From the NCBI RefSeq assembly GCF_022376445.1, contig NW_025955444.1:1-27184 (forward strand): DNA of 27,184 nt, given 5' to 3'. Shown in pieces: positions 18,505-27,184 of this stretch; the first letter of the stretch is position 1; every line of letters starts with the position of its first letter. A program made the translations under genes and the position numbers. The DNA comes from Fomitopsis serialis (lineage: Eukaryota > Basidiomycota > Agaricomycetes > Polyporales > Fomitopsidaceae). The notes beneath the pieces were generated by a model. It saw nothing but the letters and a program-made list of their open reading frames with translations, made no database searches and was not told the origin of the DNA.

Positions 18505-21004
18505 TCACTCCTCGGCTGACGACGATATTTCTCCCGACGTCGCGGTCCTGGCTCGTTTCGAACGGCTAGACCTTCCCTCCTGTGCTGGACCCTCCAACTC
18601 TCGCTTTGATCCCGAGGACACTTGGCTCGAGCGCTCGCGATTGCGTTGCTGTACCGGGGACTTGTAAAAGGCGGCGAACTGGTCCTCCGTCATCTCCAGC
18701 GACGTCAAGGACTCAGCTCCCGTTTCCAGGGCGTTACCAACGATGATGAGGATGGCAGTGTGATTGGAGAGCTTCAGAGACGGTGTTGGCTGGGCTGACG
18801 GCTCGGCTTCAGGGGCCTCCAGAACTGTAGGATTCTTACGGACGCGGGTCAATATGGCGGCCGACATGGCGCCATTTGTGACGGGCGCGGAGTGTTGCTT
18901 AGGCTTGCCTTCCTGGGCTTTCAACGCCAGATAGTGTGCCTGACACATCGAAGCGAGGTTGTCGAGGAGTAGGCGGAGGGGGCTGCCCTCGGCTTTGAGG
19001 ATGAAACCAGTGGATCCCGCTAGCATGTGACCGTTCTTCGTGGCGCCGCCAATCTCTCGGTTATCCTTTCCAATGTCGTATCCCTCGTACATAGCAGCCA
19101 CCTGCAGTCGCAGTTGGTTAGGTGTACCGGTGAAGTTGTGTCGGAGGAACCGAAGACACATCCAGCGAAGAACGTGTACGATGGACTCGATGTCGTCTGA
19201 TACCTCGTGCTCCTTGTCAGGATTGGCGAGGAGCCTAGCAGACATGAATTGCCACGTGCCCTGAGAGCGAACAGACTGTTAGCTACTTCGTACCGCAATA
19301 TGACGCCTCGAGACTTACTGCGCGCCCAGGACGCGATATCGCTTTAAGATGATTCACGAACTGGCATTGATCCCAGTCGATCAAGATACCCAGTAACTGC
19401 CATTTACCGGCCTCGTCGCGGTAGTCGAGGATGAGAATGTTACCCACACTGATGTCGCGGTGCAAGTATTGTTTCTCCCACGCCTGCCTGTGCGCTGCGT
19501 GATGATTGAGTACAGAGTATAGAATGCGTGACCGACAAATACGAGACCGACCTTCGAGCGCATCATAGATAGCTCCGACCAATTCGAGTGCGTTGGTCAA
19601 TTTGTCTAGAGGACGACCGATTTCCTTAATGACCAAGCGATAATGATGTTGCACTGCGGGTAGACGCTTGGTGTTTTCGTCTTCCGGCAGCAATGCCTGC
19701 GTGAGCGTCGTTTGCACGCAGCCCGACGTTGACAGCACATCTCCTTCGGCCACAGGCGTGGGCACGCCTTGTACACCAGCGGCCCTCAACTCCCTTAATA
19801 CCTTGCCCTCAGGTTTCGTCGTGTGGGTGTTAGAGCGCCAGTAGTCCTTCAGAAAGACCAGGCGGTTGCGCGATACCTCGTAGGCGATGTAGCACTTCGT
19901 TCCTCGTCCCATGAAAGAATCAGTGGCGAAATATCGCTTCCCAACGATAAAGCATGCCTGGTCTGAAGATGCACTTGCATCGCCGTGATAGGCGTCCTCA
20001 ACTTGTTGGATGTCCTCGATGATGGGCTGCAGCTCGCGTTCGTCTACGAGGTCGGCGCGCTGCATCTGGATCTTGTAGACCGGCCACCCGGGCTGTCCGA
20101 GGGCATCGTGACGGCACAGGTCGGCCCACCCATTCGGCGCGCTGCAACTCCACATACCAGTGATTTCTTTCTTGGTGGCCCGAACCACAGTTGGATCGAA
20201 GCCACGCTGCTCTTGGGTCACACACGCGTATCGCCAGATGACCTTGTGGAGCAACGACGGGTCCTCTCGAAAGTCGATCGGCGTAGAGACAATGGCACCG
20301 GCACGGTCCCAGCGAATGACGCGAGCCTGGCCCTTGCAGATGAAGACCGAAAAAACATGCAGTCTGTGCTGCCTCCTAAAGATCTTCGCAACGCAGTCCG
20401 CCATTTAGGCGAGGACCGTGGCACTGTCCCCCGACTCGGACGCAGACGGTTCAGCGTCCTCGGCGGCGTGGCCGTTGCCTTCATTGCGCTGCTCAGAATC
20501 GCCAGTTTGCTGCATAACATCCATGTTGGCGAAGCTGAAGGCGCACTGATGATGCTTCCTTTCGATCTCCACTAGCAACCATATCCAGGCCCAGCGAGTA
20601 GACGCCCGAACACGTCTTGTCCTACCGCGCGTTCATAGTCTTCCTTGGCATCATCATCCGCCGGGTAGAAGGAGACGTCGACTGTAGACTGTTCCGCGTA
20701 GTCGTTGCGATCGCTGAAGTCTGCGTGGTCGCGCGTTTTCCTTGCAACCAGCTTCTCGCCGTAGGGACAGTTGTCGAAGATCGTCTGAGCAACTCTACAC
20801 TGCTCACGAATACCATCAGCGATCGCGTTACATCAAGACGAAAATTGTACGTACTACTTCAGTGCAGACGGCGCTCTCCCTCCTCATAAGCCTGGCCCTG
20901 TCGACATCGGGTATCCTGAACACGGATTCGGAGGGAAGGTCAGGACCCGGCATGTAACTTGCCATAAACTGTGCAAAGTCCATCTGCACCGTCTTCAAAC
21001 TCAT
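18505..21004 (-). pseudogene. FunK1 fungal-type protein kinase, copy D (5' half broken)
   Basis: Paralogue of copy C. The expected exons are 21004-20855, 20799-19552, 19494-19319 and 19260-18505, with introns of 55, 57 and 58 nt. The 5' half is damaged: a frame change near 20610-20630 (after the EDYERA region, before RASTRWAW) and an in-frame TAA at 20405-20407, where copy C has CAG (Gln). From ATG 20404, directly after that stop, the frame is open to the end. It keeps GRGTKCY, VFLKDYWR, HRDISVGN and LIDWDQC. A shortened kinase could therefore still be made if transcription or translation starts there. The linker lacks the Arg-Gly repeat of copy C. The 5' exons of copy C were not found upstream. 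The basic tail RSKRAR is kept. I favour pseudogene, with a residual truncated kinase as the alternative. Confidence 0.8.
18575..18957. repeat. Gene-conversion-like tract, copy D side
   Basis: Partner of 13586-13967 in copy C: about 97% identical by eye over ~380 bp, with a sharp drop in similarity at the upstream end of the exon. The stop codons and final residues outside the tract differ (SLPE-stop in C, SSSAEE-stop in D). Confidence 0.75.
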
Positions 21005-21963
21005 CGTTCGAGCTCGATTAAGCTCCAGTCTCGCTTGGCCTTAGGTATAGTTGGCTTGGACTTGGGAAGTGAGCCCAGTGGGCGAGACGACGACGAGTCT
21101 TAAGTTGAACAGCGCAGCCAGATCTCCGATCCGTGCAGCCACAGTCTGTCGCCGTGGCGGAACGCCTCCGCCACAGGCTTAATCAGGCAACTCGCGACAA
21201 GCGTTCCCTGGCAGTGGCAGTGGCAGAAAGCCACACTGCTCCGCCCTCATCAAAGCCTCATCGTCTAGTCCTCCCCCTCATCTCCAGTCTGGCCTTAGCG
21301 AAGATTTTGAACCGGCGTTGAGCCGGACATTCTAGTTGTGCCCCCTCGTACTGCCGTCCAGCGCCAGGGCCAATCGGCGTCGCGAAGTAAGTTCTTGTGC
21401 TCCAAACGTCTTGTACGCCGTCAATGCGAAGTCTTGCGCGCATTGACACCTCGGTGATCGTCTGCCTGGACTTGGAGGGAGGTGGAGGTGCTTGGTAACT
21501 GGTTTGCTGTGTTTCACCCAGGCTCCGCGGTCGGGCGGACACGGATGCAGCAGTGAGTCAGTGACAGGCCGGGTCTCTGAATGGTGCGTCTGCATCCTTG
21601 AACGAGCTCTGGACGAGTCAAAAGTGGATTCCGGCCCCTGGTCCCTGTGCGTCTCGGGCTCACACCACCTCGACATCGCGAGGGCGTGCCTATGCCGGCG
21701 CTGTGCAGGCGCCGCCGACACCGGGAATTCCATGTCCTCTCCACTGATGAATGGTGAAGCTCGTGACATCGCGACCTCGACCAGCCTGGTTTGCGATGAC
21801 CTTTTCCCGACTCTGTCCAGTCTACGGCCCTGCAAGTCTCGTCGCAGTCGAGGCCTAATCAGCGCTTCAATGGAAGAAGCGTTTGTCGGAAGAGCATTTT
21901 TATTGTCTATCCTGAGTCCTGACCGGAATCACAACGTTCTCCACGAGCATAGTCGAGCAGTGT
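21005..21963. other. Intergenic, no supported gene
   Basis: About 1 kb between FunK1 copy D and the flavohemoglobin. It contains the FunK1 flank block at 21117-21142. Overlapping frames occur on both strands (the longest is 167 codons, minus, 21332-21835). Their composition is Arg/Ser/Pro-rich with no motif, so I do not call a gene. Confidence 0.5.
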
Positions 21964-21986
21964 GATTGGCTGACCGGTGTGCATAA
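21964..21986 (+). promoter_or_regulatory. Possible CCAAT and TATA-like elements of the flavohemoglobin gene
   Basis: GATTGGC (an inverted CCAAT word) near 21965 is followed by GCATAAAGAGG near 21979, about 105 bp before ATG 22089. Both are weak matches to common fungal promoter words. Confidence 0.3.
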
Positions 21987-22088
21987 AGAGGATGGTAAAT
22001 CGGTGCGGTAACATCACCGCATCGGTCTACCAGTCACCTCGCCTCCCATCTCATATTTTCATCGACGTCAGACGGGCTATCGCAGGCC

Positions 22089-23375
22089 ATGTCCTTGACC
22101 CCGGAACATGTTCAAATCATCAAGGCGACGGTCCCGGTGCTCGTCGAGCATGGGACCACCATCACTACCCGCTTCTACCAGAACATGCTCACGGCGCATC
22201 CCGAGCTAAACAACGTCTTCAACAACGCGCACCAGGTCAGCGGGCACCAGCCCCGCGCCCTCGCCATGGCGCTCTTCGCCTACGCCTCGCACATCGACGA
22301 CCTCGGCGCGCTCGGCCCTGCCGTCGAGCTCATCTGCAACAAGCACGCGTCGCTCTACATCCGCCCGGAGCACTACGACATCGTGGGCACGTACCTCCTC
22401 GCGGCATGAAGGAGGTCTCGGGGATGCGCTCACGCCGGCGATCCACGACGCCTGGGCTGCGGCATACTGGCAGCTCGCGAAGCTCATGATCGACCGGGAG
22501 GAGCAGCTCTTCCAGGCGTCGCAGGGCTGGAGAGACTGGAGGGACTTCAAGATCCAGAGGAAGGTGCGCGAGGCGACGAGATCACCTCATTCTACCTCGT
22601 CCGGTAGACGGTGGCCAGCTGCCCGGGTTCCTGCCCGGCCAATATATCTCCGTGCGGATGGAGGTGCCAGACCTTAAGGCCTTGCAGGCGCGGCAGTACT
22701 CGCTGAGCGACGCGCCAGGCAAGGCCTACTACCGGATCAGCGTCAAGCGGGTAAGTCTCCTCTCTCACTCTCAAACTCTCTCGTTGACGCGACCGTCTCA
22801 GGAAAGGGCCTCAACATGGCTGACCCCGGCTCGGCTGCGCACCCGGGCTACGTCTCGAACCTTCTGCACGACCACAAGCACGAAGGCGACGTCCTGCAGG
22901 TCTCGCATCCCTACGGCGACTTCTTCCTCGCTGCACCCACGGACGCGCCCGTCATCCTCCTCTCCGCGGGCGTTGGCCTCACCTGCTCATGTCCATCCTC
23001 AACACGCTCACAGAGTCGGGGTCGCCCCGCCCGATCGCGTGGATCCACGCGGCGCGCGCGCAGAAGATTCGCGCGTTCGCAGCGCACGTCGCAGACATCG
23101 TGCACGCGCATGAGAACGTGCACACGGTGCTCTTCACGTCGAACCCGGCGGCGGAGGACGTGCGCGGCGTGCATTACCACCATGAGGGCCGGATGGACCT
23201 CGCTAGGCTGGATCGCGAGAAGGACCTATTCGTCGGCGATAAGCGGGCGCAGTACTTTGTGTGTGGGCCGACGTCGTTCATGGTGGATATGGAGAAGGCG
23301 CTGAAGGGATACAGCGTTGAGGACGAGCGGGTGCACTTAGAGTTGTTCGGGGCGGGTGGTGTACCGAAGGCTTAA
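22089..23375 (+). CDS. YHB1: Flavohemoglobin (nitric oxide dioxygenase), reading frame interrupted
   Basis: The family oxidises NO to nitrate using O2 and NAD(P)H. The start MSLTPEHVQIIKATVPVL is typical. The globin part (22089-22500) keeps TRFYQNML and the proximal-His helix NKHASLYIRPEHY. The FAD part keeps QYISVRM and RQYSLSD. The NAD part keeps ILLSAGVGLT, YFVCGPTSFM and the C-terminal HLELFGAGG. One intron, 22751-22801 (GTAAGT..CAG). The frame is broken at about six places: near 22404, 22420, 22570, 22600, 22805 and 22992. Each is explained by one missing base, several in short homopolymers. No nonsense substitution or larger deletion is seen and all domains are collinear. It is therefore either a gene with sequencing errors or a very recent pseudogene. 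Confidence 0.85.
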
Positions 23376-23559
23376 TGAGTTTTCCGATTTCCCCCCGGTA
23401 GAGTATGACCTCGACGAGGCTGTAATGGGGCTTATGTATCTGTAGACATCTCAGGGCGCATGTATCATTACATCTCAGCAACGAAGCACTTCTCCGCTCT
23501 CCACCGACTGCTCACGACGGCCTCGATCCTGCTTGATGTATCAAGGCTACGCCCCATGC
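23376..23559. other. Short convergent intergenic region
   Basis: Lies between the convergent 3' ends of the flavohemoglobin and the first D-amino-acid oxidase. Nothing else is seen. Confidence 0.5.
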
Positions 23560-25079
23560 TCAGTTATCCGCCTTACCGGCCAGAGCATTCTCGAGGAGGC
23601 TGACTGCGACATCCGCAGAGCCCCAAGAGCTCTCATAACCAGAGCTTCCGTGCCTGCAACATGACCCCGCAACCAGTCAGCCAACAGCAGTCCTCATGGA
23701 ATGTGGTCGCACACACCCGTAGTTGAACACCATCGGCACCTGTCTACCGTCCTTCTTGTTCGTCACCCACTCCACGTCCAGCCGAAGGCCTCCATCGCGC
23801 GCCGGCCGCAACCCGCAGCCCACCTCGACGATGAGGGGACGGAGGTCGTCGATCGTCGGGGCTCGCTTCGCGCGCACTTCCGGTGGGGCGAGCTCGGGAC
23901 AGAGCGCGAGGCACCGAGCGAGAATGTCCTCCGTCGTCTCGGGTCTGACAATAGGATACCTATGCGCACAGTTAGTAGGTCGTCGACGCGTTACTCCCAG
24001 TGGACTGCTCACCAGTCATCCACATCGCGCGTTCCGCCAAGGACAACCTGGACACAAGGGATGCGTCAAGATTGGAGAGAACGAACAGTCTGTGGGCCGG
24101 AGCTCACGTTCCCGTTCCTCCTCGGAATGATATAGGTGTCTCTGCCCGGACTTTCCTCGAGGCCAGCGGCCTTCTCGATCCACGGTGCGTGGATGAGAAC
24201 CCGCTGCCCCCGGACAGGGTGCATCGCCTTGTCCTCCACGCCGCCGAGCGCCCGCGCACCGAGGCCGGCACAGATGATCAGTGCATCCACCGGTCGCTGA
24301 GCGGGCTTTCCAAGAGAGAACGCGTCTACGCCTCCCTCGATGATCTGGTTGACGTGTTGGACCGATCCCCTGGCGATAGTCCCGCCCCGACTGAGGAAGC
24401 GAGCGAGGAGGTAGTTGAGGTAGGGCGTCGTGTCAATGGTGTAGGTGTCGAAGATGTAGCCGGACTTCGCTTTGGGATGCAAAGACTCCTTGGGCAACGG
24501 TTTTGGCTGCAGACGACCGACGTCACCTCTGTCTGCCTTCGTACATACAGAACCAGAACTTACATGGAAGAGACTTTCGTGATTCGTCGGAGTGATGTCT
24601 TCGAGGAAGGATTCGACAGATTGCAGACGGCGGAAGCAACCCTCCGCAGCACCCCCAGGAGCGGACAGCTCCAACATGACCTTCAGTGTCTCCTCGCGGA
24701 TGGCTGCATCGTAATGAGTTAAACTATCTCAAGACGATCGCATGTTGACTCTACGCACATTTCTGTCGTGGGTCATCCCCCAAGTACATCACTTGGTACG
24801 CACCCTGGTATGTCTCTCGGTATACCATTGTTACGATGGAACAATCAATGCTCACCGCCCACGGGCTGGTATACTTGATTGATCTAGGATCGGTGGGGAA
24901 CGACTCAGCAATTACAGAAACGTCGTAACCTTTCTCAAGCAGTCTTATAGCGGTACTGAGACCGACAACCCCTGCAGTTCACCAGCCGATATGTCAGCAT
25001 TGAAGACACAGGCCACAGAGTTGCGATCCGTACCTGCACCCAACGCAATCACGTTCTTGGCAGATTCCGAACTTGACAT
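23560..25079 (-). CDS. DAO1: D-amino-acid oxidase (FAD), copy 1
   Basis: DAO/DASPO family: oxidises D-amino acids to 2-oxo acids with H2O2 and ammonia. Exons are 25079-25034, 24971-24856, 24804-24755, 24723-24108, 24047-24013, 23959-23717 and 23653-23560. They sum to exactly 400 codons (399 aa). The dinucleotide fold GAGVVGL spans the first splice (G14, G16, G19). SPWAGAY and LGDDPRQ follow, then a FKVM-like LKVMLELSAPGG segment. DTYIIPR carries the substrate-binding Arg (about R272). VVLGGTRDVDDW and the C-terminal GHGSSGYESSWGSA segment complete the family pattern. The intron 24724-24754 is only 31 nt, unusually short, but it is needed to keep the frame and could hide an indel. The product ends KADN, with no SKL-type peroxisomal signal. 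The adjacent copy 2 shares the late exon pattern. Confidence 0.86.
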
Positions 25080-25134
25080 CACTAGGAACGAGCTATCACG
25101 ATGGCGAGCTGTAGGTTTATCCGGTGGGCCCAAG

Positions 25135-25142
25135 TTTATATA
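25135..25142 (-). promoter_or_regulatory. TATA box of D-amino-acid oxidase copy 1
   Basis: TATATAAA on the minus strand (within GCGTATATAAACTTG), 56-63 bp upstream of ATG 25079. Strong match and plausible spacing. Confidence 0.65.
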
Positions 25143-25437
25143 CGCACGTATGCTTCCGCTAGCTATCTTATCCACGGTTTACTCACTTCTTATCAAGGCG
25201 GCGGAAGGAGCATATGGAAGCCATGGGCAGATCCTATTGGCACAGAAGACGGTAGACGGCCATGCTATGTCGAAACCGGACGGCGCATTGTTCATGACGC
25301 CCGGGAAGCGACTGCAAGGAGTATACACCAAGGATCATCCTCGCGTTCTTCAGTGAATGTGCATCTTACAGCTCCCCTATACGAGTCACGGAGTCAGGTC
25401 TAGTCAGGGATTAGATCTTTAGACGCGGAGTATGACA
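25143..25437. other. Intergenic between the two D-amino-acid oxidases
   Basis: About 300 bp serving as promoter of copy 1 and 3' flank of copy 2. Open plus-strand frames here overlap the oxidase start antisense and are not supported as genes. Confidence 0.5.
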
Positions 25438-26929
25438 TCAGTCTTCCGTTAGGCCCTCCTCGAGCATATCGATCACAGCTGCAGCGCAGGCCCATGACGT
25501 TACGTAGCCCTTTCCAGCGTGTCTGCCAGCGCACGTCAGCATTCGAATCACACTCGAGTCAACAAGCGCACCCGTAGTTGTACACTAACAGCGTCTTCTT
25601 GATTCTATCATCCTTGGAAGGTTGAACCCATTCGGATTCTAGCCGGATCCCGCCCTCTCTAGCAGGTCGGAAGCCGCATCCTGCCTCCACGATGAACGGG
25701 CGCAGGTCTTCAATGGTACCCGAGCGCTGTGCGGACCTCCGGCCGGACGAGCTCGGGGCAAAGGATGAGGCAGCGTCGGAGGATATCATCTGTGACCTCG
25801 GGACGAACGATAGGAAGCCTACAATAAAAACAAAAATGGATAACACCGTCAACGAGTCTCGAAGGTTGCAGCATACCAGTCGTTCGGAGATTTGGTGCTC
25901 CCCAGCGAGACCTAGACGATACCCTTCAGTCATTTCCAAACATTCTCGGCGGGAACTAGCTTACCATTCCATTCTGCCGCGGAATGATGTACGTTTGATC
26001 ACCTCCAGTCGAGTCACTGATCCGAGACGCCTCAGTGATCCACGGGGCCTTCAAAAGAATGACTTGACCCCTGTTGGGATAAACTGACTGGTCTTCAACG
26101 CCACCAAGGGTCCGTGCACCGAGGCCGGTACAAACTACCACGGCGTCTATGGGTGTTGCAGACGCAATGCCGCGGGCAAAGACGTCGACGCCGCCTTCTA
26201 ATACCTGGTTGATGTGTAGCACCTTCCCTCGCACCACGGTTCCGCCTTGTGCCAAGAAGCGCGCCAGTAAATAGTTGATGTATCGAGGAGGATCTACGGT
26301 GTAGGTGCTGTAAGAGTAGCCACACTTGGCGTCAGCCACAAGGGAGTCGGTGGGGATCTGCCGGAACTCCACGGGACGATCAGCTCCTATGACGATACGC
26401 TGAATGCCAGTGGTTGTAGGCGCACTTACGTTGGGCATCCAGTGGGCCTGCATGTTCAGCTCGTCCCGAAAGTATTCACGCTCCGTGATACGGCGCAGGC
26501 AGTGCTCCGCAGAACCACCCTGTCCTGCAAGCTCCCACATCACCTTGAAAGTATCATGTTCGAGCCCTAGACATATTGTCAACGTACATTCAATGGTGTG
26601 CGGATGAACTTACGTTGATGTCTCTCGTCTTTGCCTGTGTGCAACGCCTGATGCGCTCCCTGAGATCTGCGTGAAGAGCCTGTTAAACACAGGATATGGC
26701 ACAGCGTACCGCCCAAGGACTCGTGTAGTCTGGTCGTTTGGGGTCACTTGGAAGTGTCTCTGCGATCACAGAAACCTGGTAGGTAGCTTTCTCTTGGATC
26801 GCGAGCGCCGTTGTGAGACCTGCTACTCCTACCAAAGTGACGTTGCCTCTTTCAGTTCCATATTTCGTCATCGTGAGAGGACGTACCTGCGCCAAGAACA
26901 ATGATATAGCGTGGTCGTTCGCCGGGCAT
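25438..26929 (-). CDS. D-amino-acid oxidase (FAD), copy 2, +1 frameshift in exon 6
   Basis: A tandem paralogue with the same late exon plan: 26929-26887, 26828-26710, 26659-26614, 26566-25965, 25911-25877, 25818-25572 and 25522-25438. Introns are 47-60 nt with GT..AG ends. Motifs: YIIVLGAG plus VAGLTTA (the FAD-binding glycines), SPWAGAHQALHTGKDERHQ, TFKVMWELAGQGG, TYIIPRQNGM (R266) and the final GHAGKGYVTSWACAAA segment. The exons sum to one base more than a multiple of three. The excess lies in exon 6 near 25725-25750: the PELVRPEVRTA part and the TIEDLRPFIVEAGCG part are in different frames. Copy 1 reads straight through the same place. Both halves remain well conserved, so this is a recent insertion or a base error. 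No peroxisomal C-terminus (ends LTED). Confidence 0.82.
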
Positions 26930-27184
26930 TGCTGAGCTGGGATCCTGTAGGCACCGGAATGCAAGCTTGCTGCGACCGCAATGAGGGTCTCGAAAGGCGA
27001 GCGGAATGTGCTTCGGTTACTTCTCGAGATACACACAAAGGTGGACTTTGCCGTTCCGCGATACGTGCCGACGGGATGTCTATTCATGATAGAGAACTTG
27101 CAGTTCGAATCATGCCGCAAAGAAGCAGGTGACTACGTCTAGCTCATAGAATACGAGCGAAGCCATGTTCAGTCATGCTTATCA
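26930..27184. other. 5' flank of D-amino-acid oxidase copy 2
   Basis: Upstream region of copy 2 up to the window edge. No clear TATA box and no other gene is visible. The open frame running through it on the minus strand is an extension that does not fit the oxidase N-terminus. Confidence 0.45.

Noticed and set aside
21332..21835. 167-codon minus-strand open frame
   Set aside because: Arg/Ser/Pro-rich composition, no motif, no splice or promoter context, and overlapped by an equally long plus-strand frame.
24991..25356. 121-codon plus-strand frame over the start of D-amino-acid oxidase copy 1
   Set aside because: It is antisense to the first oxidase exons and its TATA box, and no family similarity is seen.

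Overview
The window is nuclear DNA from a filamentous basidiomycete, most likely an agaricomycete. The genes are cut by many short introns (about 47-83 nt) with GTRNGT-type donors and YAG acceptors. The base composition is GC-rich, and there are four copies of the fungal-specific protein kinase family (FunK1, Pkinase_fungal), which is strongly expanded in Agaricomycetes. I see no bacterial operon features, tRNA, rRNA, CRISPR array or intact transposase.

Layout. (1) 354-3029, minus: FunK1 copy A, with two frameshifts and an altered catalytic HRD motif. (2) 3570-4599, plus: a decayed C-terminal fragment of NAA15, the auxiliary subunit of N-terminal acetyltransferase A, with a large internal deletion. 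(3) 6670-7717, plus: an intact four-exon C2H2-like zinc-finger protein. (4) 9238-11899, minus: FunK1 copy B, open across four exons and closely related to copy A. (5) 13519-16826, minus: FunK1 copy C, the best-preserved gene, six exons and 1007 aa, with a TATA box and an Arg-Gly repeat. (6) 17369-18225, plus: an MTH1/NUDT1-like Nudix hydrolase with a one-base problem inside its Nudix box. (7) 18505-21004, minus: FunK1 copy D, broken in its 5' half but open through the kinase half. (8) 22089-23375, plus: a flavohemoglobin (nitric oxide dioxygenase) interrupted by several one-base deletions. (9) 23560-25079 and 25438-26929, minus: two tandem D-amino-acid oxidase paralogues. The first is open if a very short intron is accepted; the second carries a +1 shift.

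The FunK1 array forms two pairs, A/B and C/D. Each pair has one intact and one damaged member, and a short block recurs in the 5' flanks. The last ~380 bp of C and D are far more alike than the rest of the genes, which suggests local gene conversion. The D-amino-acid oxidases (H2O2 producers), the Nudix enzyme (oxidised-nucleotide removal) and the flavohemoglobin (NO removal) share a stress theme. They have separate promoters, so any functional link is only an inference.

Several lesions are single-base indels. Some damage (the NAA15 deletion, the copy D stop codon) is clearly biological, but the run of one-base deletions in the flavohemoglobin could be a sequencing artefact. Large stretches (4600-6535, 7718-9237, 12000-13518, 21005-22088) contain no gene I can support.
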